DNA from: Blastococcus sp. MG754426
GTDB taxonomy: Bacteria > Actinomycetota > Actinomycetes > Mycobacteriales > Geodermatophilaceae
Assembly (NCBI RefSeq): GCF_021699055.1
Contig: NZ_SSXC01000040.1
Coordinates: 1 to 64,000 of the forward strand
DNA length: 64,000 nt
Direction: 5' to 3'
The translations under genes were made by a program, and so were the position numbers. Below, piece after piece: positions 9,098 through 18,300 of this stretch (position 1 is its first letter; the number at the start of each line of letters is the position of its first letter). The notes beneath the pieces were generated by a model, which searched no databases, was not told the DNA's origin, and saw only the letters and a program-made list of their open reading frames with translations.

Positions 9098-9937
9098 CTA
9101 CGCCGCGGGGGTCGTGCCCCGCCCGAGCCGGCGCAGCGCCTCGTCGGGCCGGTCGGTGATGATCGCGTCGACCCGCAGCCCGATCAGGAGGTCGATGTCG
9201 GCGGGCTTGTTCGCCGTCCACACGTGCACCTCCTTGCCCGCGGCGTGCGCCTCCGCCACGAACCCCGGATCCGCCCGCACGAGCCCCACCCCGGGCCCGA
9301 CCGCGCTCATCGAGCTCGCCAGCAGCTCGGTCCGCACCGCACGCAGCCGCTTCCCGATGAGCTGCACGGTCGGGACACCCGGGGCCAGCGCCTGGACGCG
9401 GCGCACCGCGAGCTGGGAGAAGCTCATCACCCGGAACGCCGGCTTCCCGCCCCACTGCGCCGGCCGGTCACCCTGCAGCAACCCGTAGCGCCGCAGCGAG
9501 CGCACCAGCTCCTGCTCCACCCGGCTCGCGTGGCGCGTGGGGTGCTTGGTCTCGATGGCCAGCCGGACGCTCCCGGGGGTGGCGGTCACGTACTCGAGCA
9601 ACCGGTCGAGGGTGAGGACCCGCCCGTTCTCGACGTCGGGCTCGTCCGAGACGGCGGTGATCGTGTCGTCCGCCCATCGATCCAGGCGGCCGCGCCGGGC
9701 GCCGAACCGGAACTGCTCCAGCTCGGCCAGGTGCAGGGCGGAGACGACGCCGCGGCCGTTCGAGGTGCTCCGGACGCGGCGGTCGTGGACGCAGACCAGC
9801 ACGCCGTCGCGCGTCATCCGGACGTCGCACTCCACGGCGTCGGCGCCCACGAGGGCCGCGTTCCGGTACGCGGCCAGCGTGTGCTCGGGCGCCTCCGCGG
9901 TCGCCCCGCGGTGGGCGACGACCTCGGGGCCGGTCAC
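9098..9937 (-). CDS. glycerophosphodiester phosphodiesterase family protein
   Basis: A 279-aa TIM-barrel phosphodiesterase that would hydrolyse glycerophosphodiesters to sn-glycerol 3-phosphate and an alcohol. The GDPD motif is intact: VAHRGATAEAPEHT (catalytic His-Arg, residues 7-20), AVECDVRMTRDGVLVCVHD (metal ligands E and D, second His), AIETKHP, and the C-terminal VHVWTANKPADIDLL and VDAIITDRP. There is no signal peptide, so it is cytoplasmic. The start is a GTG. The last codons are duplicated downstream in the intergenic region, see the repeat entries. Confidence 0.92.
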   Translation of the reverse strand: MTGPEVVAHRGATAEAPEHTLAAYRNAALVGADAVECDVRMTRDGVLVCVHDRRVRSTSNGRGVVSALHLAELEQFRFGARRGRLDRWADDTITAVSDEPDVENGRVLTLDRLLEYVTATPGSVRLAIETKHPTRHASRVEQELVRSLRRYGLLQGDRPAQWGGKPAFRVMSFSQLAVRRVQALAPGVPTVQLIGKRLRAVRTELLASSMSAVGPGVGLVRADPGFVAEAHAAGKEVHVWTANKPADIDLLIGLRVDAIITDRPDEALRRLGRGTTPAA

Positions 9938-10060
9938 CGGCGCGGACGGGGGGAGCGGTCGTGCGGCACGGGGCGATCTTCCTCGCCTCGGGCAGGGCAG
10001 GCGACCGAACGCGCCGCGCGCGGCCGGCGGCGGCGGGGGAGGGCCGACGAGCGCGGCGGG

Positions 10061-11026
10061 TCAGACGGCGAGGCGGGCGCGGTACTCGGCGACGGTGATC
10101 ATCGGCGGCCGCTCGTCGACGCCGACGGCGCTGCTGCGCGGCACGAACCCCTGCCCGTCGTGCCGGAACTGGGTGAGCAACCCGCTGACCCCGCGCCCAC
10201 CCGCCGCCCGGGACAGCACCGTGGCGACGACCTGCCCGGCCATCTCCCCGAGCGCCTCGACGTCCTGCGAGGTGTGCCGGCGGGTGCCGAGGTCGACCTG
10301 GGCCAGCGAGGAGAGCCCGCCCAGCCGCAGCAGGTCGACGAGCAGGCCGACCTCCACCCCGTAGGCCGAGACGAACGGCACCTGCTCCAGCACCGAACGA
10401 CGACCGGCGTACTCCCCGCCGAGCGGCTGCACGATGCCGGCCAGCTCCGGCCACAGCGCGTTGAGCAGCGGCCGTGCCGTCAGCTCGGTCACCCGCCCCC
10501 CGCCCGCGGGCACCACCGTGTCCCCGACCTCCAGCGGCCGGGTGTAGCAGCCCTTGACGTAGGCCACCTGCGGATCGGTCAGCAGCGGCGTGAGCAGCCC
10601 GGGCACGTAGTGGGCGACGTCGCCGAGCAGGTCGGCGTCGAGGAAGACCACGAGGTCACCGGTGGTGGCCGCCAGCGACTTCCACAGCGCCTCGCCCTTG
10701 CCCCGGCGGGTGCCCGCGCCGGGCAGCACGTCGGTGGTGGCCACGACCGAGGCGCCGGCGGCCCGGGCGACGGCGGCGGTGGCGTCGGTGCTGTCGGAGT
10801 CGACGACGACGAGCTCGTCGACCAGCGGCACGCCGCGCACCCAGTGCGCGTGCAGGTCGGCAACCAGCCCGCCGACCGTCGCCTCCTCGTCGCGGGCGGG
10901 GAGGACGACGCTGACCCGGTGCCCGCCGCGGCGCTTCGCGCGGAGCAGCGCGTCGACGTCGACCTCGTCGAGGGACCGGGCGGTCGACGTGCGATCGGCG
11001 AACCAGGCGCGGGCGTCGGGTCTCAC
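10061..11026 (-). CDS. gpgS: glucosyl-3-phosphoglycerate synthase
   Basis: This 321-aa GT81-type glycosyltransferase transfers glucose from a nucleotide sugar to 3-phosphoglycerate, the first step towards glucosylglycerate and methylglucose lipopolysaccharides. Diagnostic segments: VSVVLPARDEEATVGGLV, VDSDSTDAT, GKGEALWKSL, the metal-binding VVFLDADL, VAYVKGCYTRPL, GGRVTELTARPLLN and GGEYAGRRSVLEQVPF. The length matches the mycobacterial enzyme. The GTG at 11024-11026 is chosen because the alignment with the family begins there. An upstream ATG at 11083 is possible but adds a cysteine-rich unlikely leader. Confidence 0.92.
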   Translation of the reverse strand: MRPDARAWFADRTSTARSLDEVDVDALLRAKRRGGHRVSVVLPARDEEATVGGLVADLHAHWVRGVPLVDELVVVDSDSTDATAAVARAAGASVVATTDVLPGAGTRRGKGEALWKSLAATTGDLVVFLDADLLGDVAHYVPGLLTPLLTDPQVAYVKGCYTRPLEVGDTVVPAGGGRVTELTARPLLNALWPELAGIVQPLGGEYAGRRSVLEQVPFVSAYGVEVGLLVDLLRLGGLSSLAQVDLGTRRHTSQDVEALGEMAGQVVATVLSRAAGGRGVSGLLTQFRHDGQGFVPRSSAVGVDERPPMITVAEYRARLAV

Positions 11027-11188
11027 GCACCCCACTGTCCGGCAGGCCGGGACCGCGCACCAGACGAGCGCCCTGCTGTTCACCGGCCCGTCACGGGATC
11101 GTTCCCGGCGCCCTCGCCCCCGACGTGCGACGACGTCAGACGGTGACGGCGCGGGACCCGTCGAGAAACGGCCCCGGGGCGTCCGCGA

Positions 11189-13042
11189 TCACGGCGTCCC
11201 GGCGGCCGGGGCGGCGAGCCCGACGGCGACGGCGGTGCGCCAGCCACCGTCGGCGAGCCGCCCGGCCTCCAGCGGGCGGGCGAGGGCGTACCCCTGCAGG
11301 TAGCGGTGGCCCATCTCGCGCAGCAGCGCGAGCTGCCCGGGGGTGGTCACGCCCTCGACGACGACGGGCAGGCCGAGGCTGGTGCCCAGCTGGAGCACCC
11401 CGCGGCACAGCGCCCGCCGCTGCGGGTCGTGCTCGACGTCGGCCAGGAAGTGCTGGTCCATCTTCAGCAGGTCGACCGGCATCCCGGCGAGGTAGGCCAG
11501 CGACGACCAGCCGGTGCCGAAGTCGTCCACGGCGATGCGGACGCCCAGCCCGCGCAGGGTCTCCAGCTCCCCGGTGACGTGGCTGTCCAGCAGCATCGAC
11601 TCGGTCAGCTCGACGACGAGCCGCGCGGCGGGCAGGCCGCTGGCAGCGAGCGCGGCGACGACGTCGGCCACCAGCTCACCGCTGTGCACGTGGCGGGCCG
11701 AGACGTTGACGGCGACGGCGAGCTCCTCACCGGGCAGCCCGGCGACGGTGGCGCACGCCTCGCGCAGCACCCAGCGGCCCAGCTCGGTGATCAGCGGGGA
11801 CTCCTCGGCCAGCGGCACGAACTCCTGCGGGGAGACGTCGCCGAGCTCGGGGTGCCGCCAGCGCAGCAGCGCCTCGACGGAGACGGCGCGGTCCAGGACG
11901 ACGTCGACCACGGGCTGGAAGACCAGCCGCAGCTCGCCGCGGGCCAGGGCGCCGGCGAGGTCGGTGCTCAGCGCGCTGCGCCGCCCCTCGGCGGAGCGCA
12001 GGGCGTCGTCGGCGCGGTGCACCGAGCCCGGACCGGCTCCGCGGGCGCTGCGCAGGGCCAGGTCGGCGCGGTGCAGGGCCTCGCCGGGATCGACGTCGGC
12101 GCCCAGGCCGGTGACGCCGGCGACGGCGGTGAGCCGGCCGGCCGGGGTGGCCAGCCGGCCGAGGGTGGCGACGAGCCGGGCCGCGACCACCTCGGCGTCC
12201 GCGACGGAGCCGTCGACGAGCACGACGAAGTCGCCGTCGGTCCCGCGGGCGAGCCAGTCCTCGCCGCGCAGCTCGCGGGCCAGCCGGGAGGTGATCGCCC
12301 GCAGAACGGTGGTCCCGGCGGGGGTCGCGCCGTCGACCGAGAGCAGCACCAGCGCGGTGGCGCGCGCCGGGCCCTGCCGCTGGACGGCGGCCAGCCGGTG
12401 CACCAGGGCGCTGCGGTTGGGCAGCCCGGTGACCGGGTCGGTGAGCGCGAGCTCGAGCAGCTCGGCGTCGGGGCCGGCGCGGTCGGCGGTGAGGTCGGCG
12501 CAGAACAGCACGAGCGCACCGACCTCGGGGTCGGCGCGCAGGTCGCGCACGGTGGCCTGGACCAGCCGCCACCCGCCGTCGCCGGTGCGGACACGGGCGG
12601 TGCGGACGGCGAGCTCGCCCTGGTCGCCGGCCCGGGACCGCAGCGCGGGGAACAGCACCCGGCGGTCCTCCGGGTGGACGGCGTGGGCCAGCCGCAGGCC
12701 GGTGAGCTCGGCCGGCTCGCGGCCCAGGAGGGCGGCGATCGCGGGGGAGGCGTAGGTGACGCGCAGCGAGTCGTCGAGCAGCACCACGGGGTCGGTGCTG
12801 CTCCGCACCAGGGCGGTGAACTGCGCGCGGCCGGTGCGCAGCGCCGCCGCGAGCCGGGCCTGGCGGCGCCACAGGACCCACAGCGCCGGGCCGAGGACGG
12901 CGGCGCCGCCCAGGCACAGGAGCCGGGCGGGCGCGGGCGCGGACCAGGCGCCGAGGACGACGGCGACCAGCGCGAGGACGGCAGCCCAGCCCGCGCGCCC
13001 GTGCGCCGGCGCGGCAGGCCCGGGGGCGACGGCGGTGGTCAC
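11189..13042 (-). CDS. PAS-GGDEF-EAL protein with degenerate GGDEF (probable c-di-GMP phosphodiesterase)
   Basis: About 617 aa. In order: a short N-terminus with one or two membrane segments (residues about 15-60), a PAS domain (FTALVRSSTDPVVLLDDSLR onward), a GGDEF-like domain and a C-terminal EAL domain. The diguanylate-cyclase signature is replaced by GTDGDF, so cyclase activity is unlikely. The EAL residues look complete: EALLRW, VNVSARHV, ELTESML, VDDFGTGWSS, LLKMD, VVEGVTT and QGYALARPL. The likely role is c-di-GMP hydrolysis tuned by the PAS and degenerate GGDEF domains. The start is uncertain: an in-frame ATG exists at 13162 but its extra 40 codons look intergenic. Confidence 0.88.
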   Translation of the reverse strand: MTTAVAPGPAAPAHGRAGWAAVLALVAVVLGAWSAPAPARLLCLGGAAVLGPALWVLWRRQARLAAALRTGRAQFTALVRSSTDPVVLLDDSLRVTYASPAIAALLGREPAELTGLRLAHAVHPEDRRVLFPALRSRAGDQGELAVRTARVRTGDGGWRLVQATVRDLRADPEVGALVLFCADLTADRAGPDAELLELALTDPVTGLPNRSALVHRLAAVQRQGPARATALVLLSVDGATPAGTTVLRAITSRLARELRGEDWLARGTDGDFVVLVDGSVADAEVVAARLVATLGRLATPAGRLTAVAGVTGLGADVDPGEALHRADLALRSARGAGPGSVHRADDALRSAEGRRSALSTDLAGALARGELRLVFQPVVDVVLDRAVSVEALLRWRHPELGDVSPQEFVPLAEESPLITELGRWVLREACATVAGLPGEELAVAVNVSARHVHSGELVADVVAALAASGLPAARLVVELTESMLLDSHVTGELETLRGLGVRIAVDDFGTGWSSLAYLAGMPVDLLKMDQHFLADVEHDPQRRALCRGVLQLGTSLGLPVVVEGVTTPGQLALLREMGHRYLQGYALARPLEAGRLADGGWRTAVAVGLAAPAAGTP

Positions 13043-13160
13043 GCCGTCGTCATCGGGACCCGGCGCCCCGCGCTGCAGCCGCGGTGCCCGCGCGGTCACC
13101 CCATCGAGGTGCGCCGGCGCCGGGTCGCGGGCGGCCGGGCCCTGCCCCACGATTCCGTGC

Positions 13161-13397
13161 ATGACCCCCGGTCACCCGCCCGGCCCGCACGTGGGGACCG
13201 CGGACCGGCGGCGGGTGGCGCTGCTGCTCGAGACCGCCGACGTCCTGGCCGAGCGCGCCGCCCGCACCGCCGACACCGCCCAGGCCCAGGTCCTGCTGCG
13301 CCGGTCGGCCCAGCGCCGGGCGCAGGCCGAGCGGCTGGCCTCGGACGGCTCGCCGCGGGGCCGCCCGGGGGCCGCGGGAACCGGCGCGTCGAACTGA
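13161..13397 (+). CDS. small hypothetical helical protein
   Basis: A 78-aa product beginning MTPGHPPGPHVGTADRRR, followed by an alanine/arginine-rich stretch predicted to be helical (VALLLETADVLAERAARTAD, then TAQAQVLLRRSAQRRAQ), possibly a coiled coil. No motif is recognised. It starts divergently from the GGDEF-EAL gene and ends 37 nt before the SGNH-like gene. Codon third positions are GC-rich as in real genes here, but its existence is only moderately supported. Confidence 0.45.
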   Translation: MTPGHPPGPHVGTADRRRVALLLETADVLAERAARTADTAQAQVLLRRSAQRRAQAERLASDGSPRGRPGAAGTGASN

Positions 13398-13421
13398 CCC
13401 CCGCGGCGCGGCGGCGCGGCG

Positions 13422-13427
13422 TACGGT
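13422..13427 (+). promoter_or_regulatory. -10 box of a probable leaderless transcript
   Basis: TACGGT, 7 nt before the GTG at 13435. Confidence 0.5.
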
Positions 13428-13434
13428 CCGCGCC

Positions 13435-14172
13435 GTGGTGGGCGGACTTCCTCCGGCGCCGCGCTGGGCGTGGGCGGTCATGGTGCTCGGGGTGGCCGCG
13501 GTCGCCCTCCTGGCCTACCTGCTGGCCAACCGCCCGCCCCCGCCGGGGTTCACCGCGCCGGCGGCGGCCGGGCTGGACGCCCTGGAGACCACCCCGGCGG
13601 CCGCCCCGCTGCGGGTGCTCGTCGTCGGGGACGGCGCCACCGTGGCGCCCGAGGGCGTCGTCGCGTGGCCGCAGCTGGTCGCCGACGGCATCTCCGGCGA
13701 GGGGGCCCGCCCGGTCGAGCTGACCGTCGCCGCGGCCGACGGCAGCGGCTACCTCGTGACCCCGCCCGACGGCCAGACCTTCCGCCAGCTCGCCGAGGGC
13801 GCCGGCGGGGACTGGGACGTCGTCGTCCTCTCCGGCTCCCACGACGACAACGCCGCCTTCGACGACCTCCAGGCGGCCGCCCAGGAGACGATCGAGGCGG
13901 TGCGGGCCGCGTCTCCGGAGGCCGCGGTGCTGGCGGTCGGGCCGGCGTGGCCGGAGACCCCGGCGCCGGGCTACGTGCAGACCGACCGGGACGCCGTCGC
14001 CGCGGCCGCGGAGGCGACCGGGACCACCTTCGCCGACCCGCTGGCGGAGGAGTGGCTGACCGCGCCCGGTCTGGTCGGGGACGACGGCGAGACCCCCACG
14101 GCGGAGGGGCACCAGGCGCTGGCCGAGCGGATCCGGCCGCTGGTCGAGCCGCTGGTGACCGCGGGTGGCTGA
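13435..14172 (+). CDS. membrane-anchored SGNH/GDSL-like protein lacking the nucleophile serine
   Basis: A 245-aa protein with an N-terminal membrane anchor (residues about 12-30) followed by an SGNH-hydrolase-like domain, probably outside the membrane. Block I, normally GDS, reads VVGDGATVAPEG, so the nucleophilic serine is glycine. Block III looks like VVVLSGSHDDN and block V is TPTAEGHQALAERI, where the His is kept but the Asp position is Thr. It is therefore likely to be catalytically altered or to bind carbohydrate without hydrolysis. The GTG start has a TACGGT box 7 nt upstream. The next small membrane gene follows closely. Confidence 0.75.
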   Translation: MVGGLPPAPRWAWAVMVLGVAAVALLAYLLANRPPPPGFTAPAAAGLDALETTPAAAPLRVLVVGDGATVAPEGVVAWPQLVADGISGEGARPVELTVAAADGSGYLVTPPDGQTFRQLAEGAGGDWDVVVLSGSHDDNAAFDDLQAAAQETIEAVRAASPEAAVLAVGPAWPETPAPGYVQTDRDAVAAAAEATGTTFADPLAEEWLTAPGLVGDDGETPTAEGHQALAERIRPLVEPLVTAGG

Positions 14173-14224
14173 GCCGCGGGCGGGCGCCGTCCGCGGGAGC
14201 GACCACCCGGCGCCCGGACCGGTC

Positions 14225-14230
14225 TACCGT
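14225..14230 (+). promoter_or_regulatory. -10 box of a probable leaderless transcript
   Basis: TACCGT, 6 nt before the GTG at 14237. This favours that start over the GTG at 14165. Confidence 0.45.
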
Positions 14231-14236
14231 GGCCGG

Positions 14237-14470
14237 GTGCTCCGCTGGTCCTGCGCCCTCGCCGCCGGGGCGGTCGTCTCCGGGTTCGCCGCCCTCCTGG
14301 TCACCGGGGAGTACCGCAACGAGGGGCCGGTGCTGCTCACGCTCGTCGGCAACCACGGGGTGCACGCCGGCGACCTGTTCGTCCTCGCGGGGTGGGCGGT
14401 CGCCGTGCTCGCGCTGGTGGTCCTGGCTGCGGCCCCCGGCCGGACGACGGAGGACCGCTCCGGCGGCTGA
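14237..14470 (+). CDS. small membrane protein, function unknown
   Basis: A 77-aa protein with two predicted transmembrane helices (WSCALAAGAVVSGFAALLV and LFVLAGWAVAVLALVVLAAA), separated by a loop EYRNEGPVLLTLVGNHGVHA. An alternative in-frame GTG at 14165 would overlap the preceding gene by 8 nt and add 24 residues without a recognisable domain. The downstream choice is favoured by a TANNNT box at leaderless distance. No family is recognised. Confidence 0.6.
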   Translation: MLRWSCALAAGAVVSGFAALLVTGEYRNEGPVLLTLVGNHGVHAGDLFVLAGWAVAVLALVVLAAAPGRTTEDRSGG

Positions 14471-14507
14471 CGCGGTCCTGCGCATTTCTTGCGGATCGCT
14501 GCGCACG

Positions 14508-14531
14508 ACCCTGCGGTTGCCCGCGCAGGGT
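14508..14531 (+). other. hairpin upstream of the TasA-like gene
   Basis: ACCCTGCG and its exact complement enclose 8 nt. It may be a weak terminator of the preceding small gene or a leader hairpin of the next one. There is no U-tract. Confidence 0.35.
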
Positions 14532-14586
14532 GGCTCCTGCCGCGGGATGGAACCGCCACCCCGGTACGAGCAGGGGAGGCAGGCAC

Positions 14587-15207
14587 GTGCCCAGCGCGAG
14601 CAGCACCACCACCGTGGCCCGGCAGGGCGTCGCCGCGAAGGTCGTGGGCACGGTCGCCGTGCTGGCCGCGGCCGGCGCGGTCGCGGGTCTGGGGACCCTC
14701 GGCGGGTTCACCGCCAGCGACAGCGTGGACACCGAGGTGCGGACGGGGGCGCTCTCGATCCGCCTGGACGCCGCCGCGGGCACCACCAGCGTCCCGTTCT
14801 CCGGCGGGGCCATGATGCCCGGCGACGTCGAGCAGGTCGCCTTCGACCTGCGCAACGACGGTGACGTGCCGCTGGCCTCGGTCGGCTTCGCCTCGGTGGC
14901 GCGGGTCTCCAGCCTGCTGGACACCGACCGGGTCGACGGGCTGCAGATGGACGTCGAGTCCTGCTCACGGCCGTGGACGAAGGCGGGCGCGTCGTGGACC
15001 TGCGGCGGCACGGTGACCGGCTTCTACGCCGGGCCGATCGTCATGGACGAGGCGCTGGAGGGCGCCGCGAGCCTGCGCCCGGGCGGGGTGGACCACCTGC
15101 TGGCCACCGTCTCCTTCCCGTCGACGGCCGGCGACGCGCTCCGGCAGCAGACCAGCACGTTCACGTTCACCTTCTCCGCCGTGCAGCGGGACGGCGCCGC
15201 CCGCTGA
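14587..15207 (+). CDS. TasA/camelysin-like secreted protein
   Basis: A 206-aa product with a signal-peptide-like N-terminus: a basic region, then VVGTVAVLAAAGAVAGLGTL, with likely cleavage near residue 40. A mature domain resembling the TasA/CalY/camelysin (Peptidase_M73) group follows: GGFTASDSVDTEVRTGAL, an early beta strand pattern FDLRNDGDVPLASVGF, and a terminal STFTFTFSAVQRDG. In Bacillus such proteins form matrix fibres and need the SipW signal peptidase. No SipW homologue is visible here. The GTG start is backed by GGGGAGG 9 nt upstream. It ends just before a very strong hairpin. The actinobacterial role is unknown. Confidence 0.7.
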   Translation: MPSASSTTTVARQGVAAKVVGTVAVLAAAGAVAGLGTLGGFTASDSVDTEVRTGALSIRLDAAAGTTSVPFSGGAMMPGDVEQVAFDLRNDGDVPLASVGFASVARVSSLLDTDRVDGLQMDVESCSRPWTKAGASWTCGGTVTGFYAGPIVMDEALEGAASLRPGGVDHLLATVSFPSTAGDALRQQTSTFTFTFSAVQRDGAAR

Positions 15208-15216
15208 CCTGCGACC

Positions 15217-15263
15217 GCGCGGGCGGGTACCGGGCCCACGGGGGGCCCGGTCCCCGCCCGCGC
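15217..15263 (+). terminator. strong hairpin terminator after the TasA-like gene
   Basis: An 11-bp GCGCGGGCGGG stem, a 2x2 internal mismatch and an 8-bp CCGGGCCC stem enclose 5 nt. It lies 10 nt after the stop codon and insulates the formate dehydrogenase operon downstream. Confidence 0.7.
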
Positions 15264-15350
15264 CGTCGTGCCGGGCACCGCGGGGTTGCGGACGGCGCCG
15301 ATCCGGCGAGCGGGCCTGTCGGCGCGCCGCCCGGCGTGCCGGATGGCAGA

Positions 15351-18300
15351 GTGACGCGTGTGAAGACCTGGCTCGACAGCTGGCCGGTGTACCGCCAGCT
15401 CACCGGCTCCGACCCGCTGGGCCGTGGCAAGGCCGCGCGCAGCAAGGCCACCGAGGCCACCGTGTCGCGCACCGCCACCGCCGACCGGGTCGTGAAGAGC
15501 GTCTGCCCGTACTGCGCCGTCGGCTGCGCGCAGAACGTCTACGTCAAGGACGAGAAGGTCGTCCAGATCGAGGGCGACCCCGACTCGCCGATCAACCGCG
15601 GCCGGCTGTGCCCCAAGGGCTCGGCGAGCAAGCAGCTGGTGACGAGCCCCACGCGGGTGACCACGGTCAAGTACCGCCGTCCGTTCGGGACGGAGTGGGA
15701 GGACCTCGACCTGGACACGGCGATGGAGATGATCGCCGACCGCGTCCTGGAAGCCCGGCGCAAGGGCTGGCAGGACGAGAACGAGGGCAAGCGGGTCAAC
15801 CGCACCATGGGAGTAGCGAGCCTCGGAGGGGCGACCCTCGACAACGAGGAGAACTACCTCATGAAGAAGCTCTACAGCGCGATGGGCGCCATCCAGATCG
15901 AGAACCAGGCCCGCATATAGCACTCCGCGACGGTGCCCGGTCTGGGTGCCTCGTTCGGTCGTGGCGGCGCCACGAACTTCCTGGAAGACCTCGCGAACTC
16001 CGACTGCATCGTCATCGAGGGTTCCAACATGGCCGAGTGCCACCCGGTGGGCTTCCAGTGGGTGGGTGAGGCCAAGGCCCGCGGCGCGAAGATCATCCAC
16101 ATCGACCCGCGGTTCACCCGCACCAGCGCGATCGCCGACCTGCACGTGCCGCTGCGCATCGGCACCGACATCGCGTTCCTGGGCGGGCTGATCAACCACG
16201 TCCTCAGCAACGAGCTGTACTTCAAGGAGTACGTCGTCGCCTACACCAACGCCGCGGCGCTGGTGGGCGAGGAGTTCGTCGACTCCGAGGACCTCGACGG
16301 CCTGTTCTCCGGCTTCGACGCCGAGAACCGGGTGTACGACGAGGACACCTGGCAGTACGAGTTCGAGGAGCCGCCGCACTCGGGCTCCGACGACCCGGCC
16401 GAGGCCGCCGAGCAGGACCGGCTGGAGGACGACCCCGCCGTCAAGAAGTCCGACCGCGCGCAGGCGGCCGGCAGCGGCGGCCCGCCGATCCCGGCCAAGC
16501 CCAAGCGCGACGAGACGCTGCAGCACCCGCGCACGGTGTTCCAGGTGCTCAAGCGGCACTTCGCCCGCTACACCCCCGAGATGGTGTCGGAGGTCTGCGG
16601 CATCGAGCCGGCGGTGTTCCACCAGGTCGCCGAGTGGGTCACCAGCAACAGCAACCGTGACCGGACCACGGCGTGGGTGTACTCGGTGGGCTGGACGCAG
16701 CACAGCGTCGGTGCGCAGTACATCCGCACCTGCTCGATCCTGCAGACGCTGCTCGGCAACATCGGCCGCCCCGGCGGCGGGATCATGGCGCTGCGCGGGC
16801 ACGCCAGCATCCAGGGCTCCACCGACGTCCCGACGCTGTTCAACCTGCTGCCCGGCTACCTGCCGATGCCGCACGCCCACCAGCACCACACGCTGGAGGA
16901 GTACGTCGCCGACGCCGCCGGCAAGGGCGGGTTCTGGGGCAACAAGCCCGCGTACATGACCAGCCTGCTCAAGGCGTGGTGGGGCGACGCCGCGACGCCG
17001 GAGAACGACTTCGCGTTCGACTACCTGCCGAAGATCGACGGCGACCACAGCTCGTACCGGACGATCGCCGACATGATCAAGGGGAAGGTCTCCGGGTACT
17101 TCCTCGTCGGCGAGAACCCCGGCGTCGGGCACCCGAACAGCCGGATGAACCGGTTCGGGCTGGCCAACCTGGACTGGCTGGTCGTCCGCGACCTGCAGAT
17201 GATCGAGTCGGCGACCTTCTGGAAGGAGGGCCCGGAGCACGAGACCGGCGAGCTGTCGCCGGACACCATCGGCACCGAGGTCTTCTTCATGCCGGCCGCC
17301 ACGCACGTGGAGAAGGAAGGCACCTTCACCCAGACGCAGCGGCTGCTGCAGTGGCGGCACAAGGCGGTCGAGCCGCCGAACGACGCCCGCAGCGACCTGT
17401 GGTTCTACTTCCACCTCGGCCGGATCCTGCGCGAGCGGCTGAAGGACTCCACCGACCCGCGGGACCGCCCGCTGCTCGACCTCACCTGGGACTACCTGCC
17501 CGAGGGCGAGCACGACGAGCCGAGCGCGGACCTGGTGCTGCGCGAGATCAACGGCTACGGCCCCGGCGGTCGGCTGCTGAACTCCTACCTCGAGATGGAG
17601 GACGACGGCTCGACGTCCGGGGGCTGCTGGATCTACAGCGGCGTCTACGCCGACGGGGTCAACCAGTCCGCGCGGCGGAAGCCGGCCAGGGAGCAGGGCG
17701 TCGTCGCCTCGGAGTGGGGCTGGGCGTGGCCGCTGAACCGGCGGATGCTCTACAACCGCGCCTCGGCCGACCCGGACGGCAAGCCGTGGAGCGAGCGCAA
17801 GAAGTACGTCTGGTGGGACGAGTCCGCCGGGGAGTGGACCGGCGTCGACGTGCCCGACTTCGAGAAGAAGAAGCGGCCGGACTACGTGCCCCCGGACGGT
17901 GCCCACGCGCAGGACGCGCTGGCCGGCACCGACCCGTTCGTCATGCAGGGCGACGGCAAGGCCTGGCTGTTCGCGCCGGCGGGCGTGGTCGACGGCCCGC
18001 TGCCGACGCACTACGAGCCGGCCGAGTCGGTGGTGGAGAACGCCTTCTACAAGCAGCAGGCCAACCCGACGCTGGAGATGATCGAGGGCCCGTGGAACCG
18101 GGCCAACCCGACGCGCAGCGACGTCTACCCGTTCGCCGTCACCACCTACCGGCTGACCGAGCACCACACCGCGGGCGGGATGAGCCGCACGCTGCCCTAC
18201 CTGTCGGAGCTCCAGCCGGAGTTCTTCGTCGAGGTGAGCCCCGAGCTCGCCCGGCTGCGGGGGCTGACCAACGGCGGGTTCGCCACGCTGGTCAGCGCGC

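Noticed and set aside
15911-15932. Treating the formate dehydrogenase as two genes or a pseudogene
   Set aside because: The stop is exactly at the selenocysteine site, both halves are conserved in one frame, a SECIS-like hairpin follows at the canonical distance, and the other subunit genes are intact.
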